From positions 4,340,001-4,404,000 of the forward strand of contig JAGPXD010000001.1 of the NCBI GenBank assembly GCA_020746995.1: 64,000 nucleotides of DNA. Direction: 5' to 3'. The notes beneath the pieces were generated by a model. It saw only the letters and a program-made list of their open reading frames with translations. It had not been told where the DNA came from and searched no databases. Origin of the DNA: Plectosphaerella cucumerina. Taxonomy: Eukaryota; Ascomycota; Sordariomycetes; Glomerellales; Plectosphaerellaceae. The stretch's first letter is position 1. The number at the start of each line of letters is the position of its first letter. A program made the position numbers and the translations under genes. Shown here one piece after another: positions 22,711 through 33,713 of the stretch.

Positions 22711-25700
22711 GCATCAGAGGGTTGTATGTACCCAGATATTGGGAAAGGGGCAAAGAGGGAGGGCGCCATTGGGAGGTGGTAGCGGTAGTAGGGAGACGGG
22801 GAAGGAGGTGGCACGAACCAGGTATCGCGGGCAGCTGCGAGTGGCCCTGGACGGAGAGGTGCTTTGATCGCTCGGCCTTGGCGACATCGACGCCCAGACC
22901 AAAGGAGGACCGCCTGCGATGATGAGATCTAGCAGGGCCGCTGTCGCTCCATGACGAGGTCTTTGACGAGGTCCTGGCGTGGCCAGCGGCTTGAGGGGGT
23001 AGTGAGGGCGCCAGCTTGAATGGCTTTTAGGCGCTGCGACCAGAAGGCGCGAAGAGCCTTCTGGTGACAACCTGAACCGCGACGGACGGGACTAGGGGAG
23101 GCGCCTGTTTGGTGGGCGGAACGGGACCTAGGGGCGCACGGGGATCGGAAACAGCGCCAAGCAAAGACAACCGGGAAGGTGGACGCGGGCGATGGAAAAA
23201 GTACGGAGGGCTCAGGGTGTGCCTGGTCTGCTGCTCTCTCTGCCGGGCAGGTTGCAGGGCGGCAAGGCGGGTTGCAGGTGTCTGAGACTCGGTGGGTGGG
23301 GGAGAGCCTCGTGGCCGGTGTTTCTGGTCGTCGTTTTGGCAATGCGGCCGAGAGACGATCGCGGGAGCCGGGGGTTTGGAAAGGCGGGGGCCTGGAATTC
23401 GGAGTGAGGTCGACACGGGACAGCGGATTCGGAGGGGCTGCTGGCACGGGGGCGTGGGACGAGGGACGACGGGAGGGACGTGGAAGGAAGGATGGATCGT
23501 GCGACAAAAACGTCACGAAGGGCAGAACTTGAAAGACGGGAGAGGAATTCGCGCGCCCTGAGGGAGAAACGACGGATTACTCTCGATCAAATTAATTCAT
23601 CGCACAGGACAGGGACATTGGACAGGTGGCCGGTCCCTTGCCCCGGGCTGGCTCGACCTCATCTCATGTCATGTCCACGGGTCCGTCCTCCAGTTCGATT
23701 CGGGGAGAAATGCCAAGACACGCAGCGGTGGGATGCACTTTTTCAGAGGGGTGCCCCGTGGCTCGACCCTTTCAAGCCCGGTCCCTTCAGGTGCGGGAGT
23801 TCTGCATACGGTGGGCCGCAGTGGTGCGCTACACCGCTTTGGACCTGCAGTTCAGGGGAAAAGCCCACTCGGCAAGCACCCTGCAGGTGCGGCATGGCCA
23901 TTTAGCGTGCGGTCGTGCCCCTTGCAGCGTCGCATTTCGGGGGAAACCACCACCAGGGGGGGAGGTGGCCCTGGAAGGGAAAGGGGCGGGACTTCCAATG
24001 GCGGCCGTCCTGGAGGGAGAGACCCCGTCTTCGATGGCCACAGGTTCGATTGCTGCCGCCTTCATTGGATGGTGTCAGAATTTCGCCATAACCCAATGTC
24101 GACGTCTCCCTGCTTGGAGATTAAAACAAAGGGGGAAACACCCGCGCTGATTCGTTTGATCATTGATGCATTGGGGCTAGGGCCACTGATCAATCAACTT
24201 GAGGTTTCGACGTCTCCTGCCATCCAATATTCGCGACGAACATCCCTCGATGTGATGCGATGCGATGCGATGCGCGGGCCTGGATCCGCACTCGCTATCG
24301 CGCGCGACTCGCACAGATTGCGAGAAGTCACCCACGCAAATTACCTGCTCGCCACGCCATCCAGGTTGGGTTGGGAGACTAAGGCGGTCGGTGGGCCTTC
24401 GTTGACACAACAGTGACAGCAGAGTCGCCTACCGTGGTGCAACCCCGCTCATTTCAGTGTTCATCTCATTTCCTTTGAGCGCGATCGGGCCCACGTCCTT
24501 TTGCCGTTTGATAGCGACGGATAGGACAGGCGGGCAGAGCATCGTGTCGACGTCGTACCGCCGTTGCAGATAAGAGACAGTCATGTTGAGCCCGAGACAG
24601 TCTTTGCGTGCGTCAGTGGCCTCGGAAGCGTCTCGGGGTGATGTGAGGCGAAGATGAGCAGCACAGGAGACGGTTGTCTAAGTCTCCGGGAGGGCATGGG
24701 GACGGGTCACATCGACAACGGTCTCTTGTCGAGACATTGCCGTGTCGCCCACTGCCGTTGTCCTGCCGATGCCCTCAGATGCGGTTTTGTGGAAGGACAG
24801 TCAGCGCCTGCGGTAGAACCAACCGCCGGGGCTGCAATGCAGTCAAGATTCATCCAGGAGATAGAACAGACGACGAGCGTTGCATTGACTTGCTCCGACA
24901 TTTTTCTGCGATTATTCCATCATGAGTTGCTGACGTTCCAGCTTGGAAAGTTGGATGAGTATTCTTATGTAATCATTCAGAGTCGAAGGCCATTTCTCCT
25001 GTCATTTTTGACGACCACCTTCAGCTCCAACTTCCACAACCCCAGCTTCTTTTTCACGAACACCCCATAACGTAACTGATGCGTGCAATTCTGCCCTCTA
25101 GCCGCCTGTGAAATGGTCGAGGCACCAAATGCGTCCTCGCATCCATGGCCTGCCTAGGCGAGAGAGGGTGCGTCGTGGCCGGCGGCACGAGGACCAATGA
25201 GACGCCACAGGTCCCTTCTCTCGGCGCTTCCTCTTACTGCAGACGACCTCGTCCAGCCAAACATGTTGCCGCGTCACGATGCGGCCCGAACTGCCCTTCG
25301 CAACCTCTGCTGTCGCGTCAGTCTGGTCTCCAAGAGTCATAAGAGCGATGCCTGGGCCCCCTTTGCACCGCGTCCTCGCCTTCCTGTTGGTTGATATCGA
25401 GATGGTGGCGGGTTGAAGCTGGCGAAGCGTCGATATTGACCACCCATTGTTTCCCTCATTCATTCCTTCGCAATAAGGCCCCAATCAAGGTGACCTATTG
25501 TTTTTCTTCCTCCCATCTCGAACCATTCGATGGATCTGAACATCAATTTTTGACACTCTTTCCCACTGTTCTCGTTTCGTTCCATACTCACGCCGCCTCG
25601 GTGCTTTGTTCTTCACTTCTCGACAATCTTTCGCCTTGTCACGACGTCTCAGCCTGTCGTCGCATCTTTAATCACATTCTGTTTCTCCTCCGACACAAAG

Positions 25701-25847
25701 ACTTCTGTGTTTTGATGGCCTCGACGCCAAGCATCGATTTCGTCCCCACGGGCATTCAACAACACCAATCTCCCCATCGCTTCTGAAGCAACGACAAACA
25801 CAACAATCACCCTCCGCAGAGAAAACATCATTGCGTCGCCATACACC
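22711..25847. other. Long divergent intergenic region
   Basis: About 3.1 kb between the divergent MNN10 and the large membrane-protein gene. No gene was recognised. It contains a small microsatellite, four tandem GATGC units at 24254-24273, and a CT-rich/CA-rich leader before 25848. Confidence 0.45.
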
Positions 25848-28800
25848 ATGAGCAGCACACATGACACATCAAATCGCCAGGGTCTCGGCCGCTCCGAATC
25901 CGTACGATCACGCGATGACTGGGAGGAATGGGAGGACGACGAGGTCGTCACACCCATCATGGACGATGAACAGCATCTCATCGAGAACATCGTTTTCCCG
26001 GCACCGCCCCGAGCCAGCAAGCGGGCATCGAAACGTGCATCGAGACCACGGTACTCGGTTCACCAGTTGAAGAGGCTGCACTCCCAAAAGCGGCAGCAAG
26101 CCCAGAATGCACGCGCAGGCATCAAGGTCGTCACCGACATGTCCCAGTTCCGCCATCACAACAGCTCTATGCGCAACGCCTTGCGCGCCGAGGCAGCCGG
26201 CGGCAAGTTCGTCGATGCCGCTGCCCTCAAGGCACTCGAGGGCGACCCAACATCGGCTTCCGTGGGCAACTGGAACTGGCTGAAGAAGAAGTCGCCCTTG
26301 ACTGCCACCCCAACCAAGAGCCCCATGGCGCTCTCGCCCGAGGACCGCCCCATTGTCATCGGAATCTCCCTTCCTCCCGATGTCCCTCATGGGAATGCCA
26401 GCACCGACGCTCGCGCAACCATGTTGCCGACGCCGCTCGACGCTACCGCTCACCCAGACCGCCTACCCAGGGAGAACCCCTTCGCCACACACACGTATGC
26501 TGGTACTGGGACTCCAGCGATCCAGCAGAACTCAGTTTGGAGCCCCGACACCCCCGAAACCACCTCGACTCTATTCCAATCCCCTCGGCGGAGCTCAAGC
26601 GTCTACTCACAAGCCATCACCGTCGGCACCAGCATCGCACGCGACGCCCCTCCGGTGCCCGCTGTCCCCGAGACATACCAGCAGCAGGAACGTTTGATCA
26701 GCCTTGATTTCGGATACCCAGCCAGCAACAGCGAGCGAGCATATTCCACGCCGGCAGATCGACAACCATCGAACTCTCGCCTCCCGAAGACCACCGCCAA
26801 CCCTGCGGCATCACAAGACTCGCCCCTGTCCGCCTCGACGACCTTCTCGGCGGGCACGGCAGCTTCAGTGTTCTATGGAGACAGCAAGGCCAAGGCCGAG
26901 ACCCGGAGCCCTGGCAGTGCCGAGACACAGACCAGAGGCTGGTGGGATCATGTTGTGACACCATTCACCGACAAGACAAGTCCCCTTCGGGAGGCTCTGC
27001 AAAAGTCACAGCAACAGCTATTTGTCACCAAGGAGCCCGCCACTGGTTCACATATCGTCAACTCACAGTCAACCCCTCGTCATGACGAGATCACACCCGA
27101 AGCACCCTCTACAAAGTTCGTGCCTGGCCTGCCCTCTTCTCCGAGGCCGTCCCCGAAAGGCATGACCACCCCGATCGTCAGAATACCCACACCACGAAGA
27201 ACACCATCGCCATTCATGATCAGCCGCACACCATCTCCAGCGACAACCTCACGGTCGGGCACGCCACGACCCGGCCAGCAGAACGCCAAGGGCATGACTC
27301 TGACCCCAAATCCCAATGATTCACCTCTGCCAGACCAGCCGCCCCCTTACTCACCGCCTGACAAACAGACCGAGGTCAGGTATCGTGCTGTCTTTCCCGC
27401 AGGCCATCCACTTCATCAACTCTACCCGCCCTCCCCTCGACCTATTTCGCCGGCCATGGCCGGAACCATGAGCTCGCAAGGTGCCATCAACTTGACCGAC
27501 ATACCCCTGACCCCAGCACTCGGAGGTTCAGGCCTTCCACAACGACAGCCAGGCGCCTTCATACCCCAAGACCATTTCCACGCGGCGCCAGGACCCGAGA
27601 ATAGGGTTGAGCGGGAGCGTCGCCGCCACGAGAAGGAGGAGGTCGTTGCCCGCAAAATGGGCGGCTTCTGGAAAGGCCGTGGCTGCATGCCAAAGAACGG
27701 CTGCTTTGGCCGATCCGGCCGCGAGGGCCGCAAGAGAAGGCGAGTGTGCTTCGGAGTATGCTGCGCCGTTCTCTCCATCATCATTCTCATCATCGTCCTC
27801 TGCGTCGTGCTCATTCCCAGAACGAGCACCCCAGTGGAGATTGACAGCATCTTTGTCAACCTCACAAACTTCCCGCCCATGCCGACAGGCGTTCTCAGCG
27901 TCGTCGGCCCCGATAACAGGGCTGCGGTCACTGGCTGCACACGACCCAGCACTGTCTGGAGCTGTTCTCTTCCCAAGGAGGAGCACGAGTCGGTCGCGCC
28001 CTTCAAGGGAAACCAGCCCAACTTCTTCATGCAGGTTCAGTGGGACAACAACACCCGGGAACCTTGGAACGTGCCCAACGGCGAAGCACCGAGGCCGGGA
28101 AGGGGCCGTTCAGATCGCAGGCGCACTGAGCCTATGGTTGGCAGCATTTTTGCCAGGGCAAAGTCAATGCTCGACAGCAGACAAGACACCAGAGGCTTCA
28201 CACCCAACCCAGAGCCACCCGCGTTCCAGGAGATGTGGTTCCTGGGGAACTCCACGGACGGTGTCGTCTCTGAGGACAAAGGCGGGGAGCCGACTCCTTT
28301 CTACATCAGCATCCTTAAGTCTGGCGAGGACAATGTTGGTCCCAATATTCTCAACAAACGGCAAGACAGGGACGATCGCAATATCAGCGACATTTTCGCC
28401 GGCCTACCCGATCCGGTGCTCGAGGACGACGGCACCGCAGGGCCTGCCAGGTTCTACCCCGAGGCCCTCCACCAGCCAGTACGCCTCTATGACCGAGGGC
28501 TGGACTCTGAGCATTACGGTTTCTACACCTACTTCGACCGATCCATCTACCTCAAATCCGTCTCCGTCCTCGGCAGCGGCAACGATACGGACCTCACAGA
28601 CGTGCCACTGGACGAGGACGGCGGCTCGACACGGCGGGAGGCCAACTTCATCGTGACCTGGTCGCAGACCCGCTTCCTCGTGCAGATGTGGACGCGGCGA
28701 GAGAACTCGACGCGCCTCTTGCCGGGGCGGAACCGCACAGAGGACGGCGGCGAGCCCACCGGCCGTCCCGGCACCATGCCATACCCGGTGACCATCAAGA

Positions 28801-29045
28801 TGGACACCCACGGCGGCCAGCCCGGGGAGAAGCTCGTCTGGCACTGGCAGGTCGATACGCGGCAACGCATTGACACGAGCGATCCGAAGCTGATCATGAA
28901 TGACATTAGCTTTGGGAGCCAAATCGTCAACCCTCGGGCAAGGAACGACACGTCGTTTGGAGGCTTCGATGGCGGCACGGGCGGATGTCGGTGTGAGTGG
29001 ACAAACTTCATGGAGAGAGTTCGTTCGGAGTCGGACGAATCATAG
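25848..29045 (+). CDS. Large single-pass membrane protein of unknown function
   Basis: An intronless frame of 1065 residues with an ATG in context CACC-ATG-AGC. The first ~630 residues are predicted cytosolic: an acidic WEEWEDDEVVTP patch near residue 25, a basic segment (KRASKRASRPRYSVHQLKR), and then long disordered Ser/Pro/Thr-rich sequence. A basic cluster (RKRRR) precedes one strong membrane segment at about 634-657 (CFGVCCAVLSIIILIIVLCVV). The last ~400 residues would be outside the cell or lumenal. They contain several N-x-S/T sites (NLTN, NNTR, NDTDL, NRT) and appear folded. I recognise it as a fungal conserved hypothetical type but know no function. It lies 345 bp upstream of QRI7 on the same strand; homologues may carry a misleading glycoprotease label because of that neighbour (from memory, not checked). 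Confidence 0.85.
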   Translation: MSSTHDTSNRQGLGRSESVRSRDDWEEWEDDEVVTPIMDDEQHLIENIVFPAPPRASKRASKRASRPRYSVHQLKRLHSQKRQQAQNARAGIKVVTDMSQFRHHNSSMRNALRAEAAGGKFVDAAALKALEGDPTSASVGNWNWLKKKSPLTATPTKSPMALSPEDRPIVIGISLPPDVPHGNASTDARATMLPTPLDATAHPDRLPRENPFATHTYAGTGTPAIQQNSVWSPDTPETTSTLFQSPRRSSSVYSQAITVGTSIARDAPPVPAVPETYQQQERLISLDFGYPASNSERAYSTPADRQPSNSRLPKTTANPAASQDSPLSASTTFSAGTAASVFYGDSKAKAETRSPGSAETQTRGWWDHVVTPFTDKTSPLREALQKSQQQLFVTKEPATGSHIVNSQSTPRHDEITPEAPSTKFVPGLPSSPRPSPKGMTTPIVRIPTPRRTPSPFMISRTPSPATTSRSGTPRPGQQNAKGMTLTPNPNDSPLPDQPPPYSPPDKQTEVRYRAVFPAGHPLHQLYPPSPRPISPAMAGTMSSQGAINLTDIPLTPALGGSGLPQRQPGAFIPQDHFHAAPGPENRVERERRRHEKEEVVARKMGGFWKGRGCMPKNGCFGRSGREGRKRRRVCFGVCCAVLSIIILIIVLCVVLIPRTSTPVEIDSIFVNLTNFPPMPTGVLSVVGPDNRAAVTGCTRPSTVWSCSLPKEEHESVAPFKGNQPNFFMQVQWDNNTREPWNVPNGEAPRPGRGRSDRRRTEPMVGSIFARAKSMLDSRQDTRGFTPNPEPPAFQEMWFLGNSTDGVVSEDKGGEPTPFYISILKSGEDNVGPNILNKRQDRDDRNISDIFAGLPDPVLEDDGTAGPARFYPEALHQPVRLYDRGLDSEHYGFYTYFDRSIYLKSVSVLGSGNDTDLTDVPLDEDGGSTRREANFIVTWSQTRFLVQMWTRRENSTRLLPGRNRTEDGGEPTGRPGTMPYPVTIKMDTHGGQPGEKLVWHWQVDTRQRIDTSDPKLIMNDISFGSQIVNPRARNDTSFGGFDGGTGGCRCEWTNFMERVRSESDES

Positions 29046-29390
29046 GAGTTGGGGTACCATATTGACATTGAGAAACGCCATATCATGAGGAGGACGTAGG
29101 GCAGACATTCTCGTAATACGACATGAAAATCATGAAAGCCCGACCCAGAGTGAACTATTCCGCCACAAATTCGAGGAAACTCCAGCCAGGATCTGGTTAT
29201 TAACTTGACCGTATGGATATGACAGACCTTTCTCTTCTGTGCTGTTGCATGCGATCTGGGTGCTTCGTAGTTGCCCCTGAATGCTCGGTGTGGCTCGGTC
29301 AAAGATAAGATAGTCCCCCGAAATGTCGACCGACGTCCAACTCCAACTCGAATCCATCGCGGCAGAGGTCAGCACCCCGCAGAGTTCTTG
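29046..29390. other. Short tandem intergenic region upstream of QRI7
   Basis: 345 bp holding the 3' end of the membrane-protein gene and the QRI7 promoter. The QRI7 frame is open upstream to 29271 but has no ATG before 29391. Confidence 0.5.
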
Positions 29391-30944
29391 ATGCGGCTCG
29401 CGAGCAGACGCCCAGCAACTTGGCTTCAGGCCCGGGGACAGACATGCATCGCGCGGCGACCCCGACAATGCCAGCCCTGCGCATACATCCGCCATGAGGC
29501 CTTCTACTCAACCGCGCCTACACCACCGCGCCGAAGCCTCCTCACGCTCGCCATCGAGACATCCTGCGACGATACCTGCGTCGCCCTCCTCTCAAAACAT
29601 GCCGACGGCTCCGCGACTCTACACTTCAACTCGAAGCGCACGTCAGATAATCGTCAACACGGGGGCGTAAACCCCGTCGTCGCGGTCGAAGGACACATCG
29701 GGAACCTCGGCGGCCTGGTGGCAGAATGCCTACCGTTCCTTCCCGATGCGAGCCCAGAGGGACACGGCGCCGAGGCTGAAGAGAAGACTATCGCGATACA
29801 GGGCAGGAGGAAACAAAAGCCAGACTTCGTCTCGGTCACCCGCGGCCCGGGCATGCTGTCAAATCTCAGCGTCGGCCTCATGACCGCCAAGGGTCTCGCG
29901 ACGGCGTGGCAGGTGCCCCTGCTGGCCGTCAACCACATGCAAGCCCACGCCCTGACGCCGCACCTCATAACGGCCATGGAGAAGGGCACGCTTGCCGCCG
30001 ACCAGAAGCCCGGGGAGGCCGTCAGCGATGCGCGGGACCCCAACGCCAGGGAGCCCGCGTTCCCGTTCCTCTCCCTCCTCGTCTCGGGAGGACATACCAT
30101 CCTCGTCAATTCCCGCGGGCTCAACGACCACCGCATTCTGGCTTCGGCGCTCAGCATTGCCGTCGGCGACGCACTCGACAAAGCGGCGCGGAACATCCTC
30201 CCCGAGGACGTGCTCCAGGGCACCGATGACGTTATGTACGGCCGCGTTCTCGAGTCCTTTGCCTTCCCGACGGAAAGGACGACGCCGCTGGAGTATGACT
30301 ACAAAGCACCATCAAGGCGGGTCGAGGAGGTGACGACGTACGTCTCGCCGTATGGCTGGAGCATCGCGCCGCCGCTGCAGACCTCAAGGCGCATGGCCTA
30401 CGACTTCTCCAGCGTCGGGTCGACGGTTAAGCGCATCATCGACGAGAGGCCAGAAATGCCGGTGGAAGAGCGTCGGGTCCTCGCCCGGCAGACGATGAGG
30501 ATTATGTTCGAGCACCTCGCCAGCCGCGTTATCCTCGCCCTGGACGACCCAGCCCGAGGTCTCGGGGGCAAATCGGCAACGAGAAAGAGCCAGTACAAGG
30601 TGAGGAAGGACGACGATCCCCCGGAAGTAGCGCCGCCCCCGGCGGACCCGGCAGCGCGCGTCAAGACGCTCGTCGTCTCGGGCGGCGTAGCGAGCAATCG
30701 ATTCTTGATGCATATCCTTCGCTCGATCCTCGACGTCCGCGGCTACAGCGACGTCAAGGTCACGGCCCCGCCTCCGGCGCTGTGCACCGACAATGCGGCC
30801 ATGATTGCCTGGACGGGCATGGAAATGTACGAGGCTGGATACGCAAGCGAGTTGACAGTGACACCGATCCGACGCTGGCCGCTGGACCCGACTGGCGAGG
30901 ATGGCGGCATTCTGGGAGCTGATGGATGGATTACGAGGGCATAG
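29391..30944 (+). CDS. QRI7: Mitochondrial tRNA N6-adenosine threonylcarbamoyltransferase (Qri7/OSGEPL1)
   Basis: A single exon of 517 residues. It starts at the first ATG of the frame, which opens a basic presequence (MRLASRRPATWLQARGQ) consistent with mitochondrial import. The Kae1/TsaD/Qri7 fold begins at LAIETSCDDTCVALL. Key motifs are NPVVAVEGHIGNL, the metal-binding H-x3-H at NHMQAHAL (H182, H186), LLVSGGHTIL, VVSGGVASNRFL and PPALCTDNAAMIAW. Qri7 transfers the threonylcarbamoyl group made by Sua5 onto A37 of ANN-decoding mitochondrial tRNAs and acts as a homodimer without KEOPS partners. Compared with bacterial TsaD there is a charged, Pro-rich insertion before the SGGVASN motif (about residues 385-420), common in fungal forms. 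Confidence 0.95.
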   Translation: MRLASRRPATWLQARGQTCIARRPRQCQPCAYIRHEAFYSTAPTPPRRSLLTLAIETSCDDTCVALLSKHADGSATLHFNSKRTSDNRQHGGVNPVVAVEGHIGNLGGLVAECLPFLPDASPEGHGAEAEEKTIAIQGRRKQKPDFVSVTRGPGMLSNLSVGLMTAKGLATAWQVPLLAVNHMQAHALTPHLITAMEKGTLAADQKPGEAVSDARDPNAREPAFPFLSLLVSGGHTILVNSRGLNDHRILASALSIAVGDALDKAARNILPEDVLQGTDDVMYGRVLESFAFPTERTTPLEYDYKAPSRRVEEVTTYVSPYGWSIAPPLQTSRRMAYDFSSVGSTVKRIIDERPEMPVEERRVLARQTMRIMFEHLASRVILALDDPARGLGGKSATRKSQYKVRKDDDPPEVAPPPADPAARVKTLVVSGGVASNRFLMHILRSILDVRGYSDVKVTAPPPALCTDNAAMIAWTGMEMYEAGYASELTVTPIRRWPLDPTGEDGGILGADGWITRA

Positions 30945-31174
30945 CGGCGATGCCACGCATCACGATGATGAGCCGGATTTTGTACAAACATGTAACAACA
31001 AACACAACCGATAGAGGGATGCATAGCATCAATGTACCAACAAACATCACAGAGCAAGCAAGCGAAATACCCCTTGGTTCATGTCTCGGATTGACCACTT
31101 GCTTGATCGATCTAATTTACAAGGTACAGCGAGGCGCCCAGCCTCCGACTCCAGAGAACCGCCGTGCCCCTCGT
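30945..31174. other. Convergent 3' region between QRI7 and PRE2
   Basis: A short AT-richer spacer holding both 3' untranslated regions. Nothing else is seen. Confidence 0.45.
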
Positions 31175-32106
31175 CTAGTCCAGATCCGCCGTGACGTTGG
31201 TGAACTCGCCCTTCTCCAGCTTCGTCTTCCAGAAGATGGGGTTGGTGTCGTTGAAGCCGTGCTTGACCCAGCCGGCCTCCTTGACGTGGTACAGGTTGAT
31301 GAAACCACCCGAGTAGGCGTCCCTGTGCGTGGCGGCGAGGATGCTCCGCCTTCCGAGCTCGAGGGCCTCGTCGTCCTCGAGGTCGTACTTGTACTCGGCA
31401 TCGAGCACGCCGTAGGCAAAGGTCTGACCGGAGCCGACACAGAAGAGGTTGCCGGCGAGGCGGGTGCCGTCCGAGTCGACGTAGTAGAGGGCGGGGCCCT
31501 CCTCCTTGGTGACGCCGGCACACATTGTGCCCATGCTCAGGCCCATGCCCTTGTAGCTATAGACGAGGTTGGCGAGGATCTTGGAGGCGGCGGCGACAGA
31601 GATGCGGCGCTTGTGGCGGAGCTCGTGCAGGCGGCACTGCATGCCCAGCCAGGCGAGCCAGTACTGGCAGTCGGCGGCGCCGCCGGCCATGGTGCCGAGG
31701 AGGACCGAGTTGATCTCGATGACCTTCTTGACGGTTTGCGAGGCGATCCAGTTGCCGGCGGTGGCGCGCGAGTCGGTGGCGACGATGATGCCGCCCTTGA
31801 AGCGGAAGGCGAGGGTGGTGGTGCCGTGGGCGATCTTGATGGGGCAGTCGGGGTTGGCGCGGTCGTCTGTCGCTGCGCGGAGCCACGAGGAGGGCTGGAG
31901 GTTGATGTGTTAGCAGACGGCCGGCCAGGATGGGAGGAAGGGCGACAGGCAGGTAGACTCACTTGTGCTACGGGGGGCATGGCGAACTTGAGGGACAGAG
32001 GGGGCGCGGCGCCCATGAGCTCGAGGTCCTGCTCCTCCTCATCGCGGAAGATGGCCTCGTTCTCCTCAAAGGCCGGGCGGCTGTATGTGGCGACCAGGGA
32101 GTCCAT
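31175..32106 (-). CDS. PRE2: 20S proteasome subunit beta5, chymotrypsin-like activity
   Basis: Exons 32106-31963 and 31894-31175 give 287 residues; the 68-nt intron has GTGAGT and CTCCAG, phase 0. Residues 1-72 are the propeptide, ending in AHG. The mature subunit starts at T73 in GTTTLAF, the N-terminal nucleophile threonine exposed by autocleavage. The GGIIVATDSRATAGNWI segment carries the conserved Asp17/Lys-region residues, and CQYWLAWLGMQCRLHELRHKRRISV and GSGQTFAYGVLD are typical of beta5. The length equals that of yeast Pre2. It is divergent from the ceramidase gene, with 700 bp between start codons. Confidence 0.96.
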
Positions 32107-32806
32107 GTCGGCGGAAGGCGAGCCGGCGGCCTACCTCGGAAAGAAGTCGGGGTGGGAGGAAGGTGAAGTATTCGGTTTGGGATATGGTGTTGATGGCAGA
32201 GGCCGAGGGCGGGGTTGTGCGGGTTGTGATGGGGTTGGCGATGGGTTGGGTTGCTGAAGTGTTTGGAGGGACGATGCGGCGACGTCGAACTGGAGCTCTT
32301 TCCACAGGCAGCTCAGGCTCGCGTCACGGACGGGAGCTGCAGCAGCCTTGAAGCTGACTGATTTCCCCTTGCCTGATTGGGCAAGGCGCCGAACGCAGGT
32401 ACGCAACGGGTGTGTTAGGTAAGCGAAACGGGGGGGGTCAGTCTGGTTGTCTCCTTCCTGGGCCAATTTCAACACCACAGTCAACTGGAACTGTCAGAGT
32501 GACAACTGGCACCAATGATGAAGGTGCAAGCTCTTTTTGATCTGTAGTGCTTCTGTCGCGAGCGGTTTCAGCTGTTGTCGTGATAAGAAACCACCTGGAC
32601 ATCCGGCCTGTCTTGTGCCTTGATTGTCCCGATGCGGGCGCGTCCCAACCTTCCCAATTATGTCACCAAGCCGGAGAGCATCGTCGGTTGAGACAAAATC
32701 GGGTTGAACTCTTCTCCCTCCAAAGACCCCGGCTGGACAGTCATATGAAGGGCACATTGCGATAGTCTTTCCAGCCGTGTTGCCGAGATAATTTCGACAC
32801 TCCAAC
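32107..32806. promoter_or_regulatory. Divergent promoter between PRE2 and the ceramidase gene
   Basis: 700 bp between two start codons on opposite strands. A G-run (GGGGGG) at about 32431 is the only marked composition feature. I looked for the proteasome-associated control element by eye and did not find a clear match. Confidence 0.45.
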
Positions 32807-33713
32807 ATGGGACACCACAACCGCCATTTCGCAGGTGACAGATATGCTCTGAGTGGCGCGTGGAGCCCTCCGACAAGCAGCGCCAAGTGAGAGTAGCCAC
32901 CACCCTGAGTCAAGAGCCGCAGACTGACGGAACATCAGCTTCTGCGAAGAGGACTATGCTGTGACTTATTACATTGCCGAGTTCATCAATAGCCTGACCA
33001 ACCTGGCCTATGGTACGCACGGCAGAAATCCTCTCCCCTTGCGGTGTGGCCAAAGCTAACGTCGCGCAGTGTACCTGGCCCTCAAGTACATGTACGGCCC
33101 TGGCAGCCGCGGCCTCTTGAGGCCCCGGGCGGACTTTCTGTCTGTATCCCTTCTAGTTCTCGGCATCGCATCATTCACTTTCCACGCCAGCCTGCGGCAG
33201 ACGTTTCAGTTCGCCGACGAGATCGCCATGCTCGGCCTCGCCTGGGCCATATTGCAGGGCGTCTTCACCATCCGCCGTTCCACGGCCTGGGACCGCCTGA
33301 TCAACGTGAGCCTAGCCGTCGTATTTCCGCTGTTCGCCATCTTCTACGTCTATACGGGTAAGATCATCTACCACGCCACGGCTTTCTTCGCCATGATGAC
33401 CCTGATTGTTGCCCGCGGGTACTACCTGTTCTGGTTGCGGGTGCCGCGGTTCCCCGCAGACAAGTGCCATGGGTGGCGGATTCGGGGCCGCAAGGCCCTC
33501 ATCTCGCTTCTCGTCGCGTACGGTCTCTGGCATCTGGACCTTGAGGCCTGCGCCCAGCTCAGGGGGGTGCGGGAGAGGATCGGGCTCCCGTGGGCTTGGG
33601 TGCTGGAGTTCCATGGCTGGTGGCACGTTCTGACAGCCATCAGTGCGCACATGGCCATGGCCATGGTTCGCGAAGTGCAGGATGAGCTTAAGAGGGATGT
33701 GAAGAAGGAGTGA
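32807..33713 (+). CDS. YPC1: Alkaline (phyto)ceramidase, YPC1/YDC1 family
   Basis: Exons 32807-32886, 32939-33012 and 33070-33713 give 265 residues. The first two exons are short: exon 1 reads MGHHNRHFAGDRYALSGAW and continues SPPTSSA, then NFCEEDYAVTYYIAEFIN, which is the invariant N-terminus of the family. Donors are GTGAGA and GTACGC. The integral membrane enzyme (seven predicted segments) carries the catalytic zinc-site motifs FHASLRQTFQFADE and EFHGWWHVLTAISAH, plus WHLDLEACAQL. Family members hydrolyse phytoceramide or dihydroceramide in the ER, releasing sphingoid base and fatty acid. Which ceramide class is preferred cannot be told from sequence. Confidence 0.93.

Noticed and set aside
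24254..24273. GATGC tandem repeat considered as a regulatory or CRISPR-like array
   Set aside because: Only four contiguous 5-base units without spacers: a simple microsatellite.
30926..32257. Plus-strand frame of 443 codons
   Set aside because: It lies antisense to PRE2; its Gly/Val/Glu-rich sequence is the usual reflection of G/C-biased codons on the other strand.
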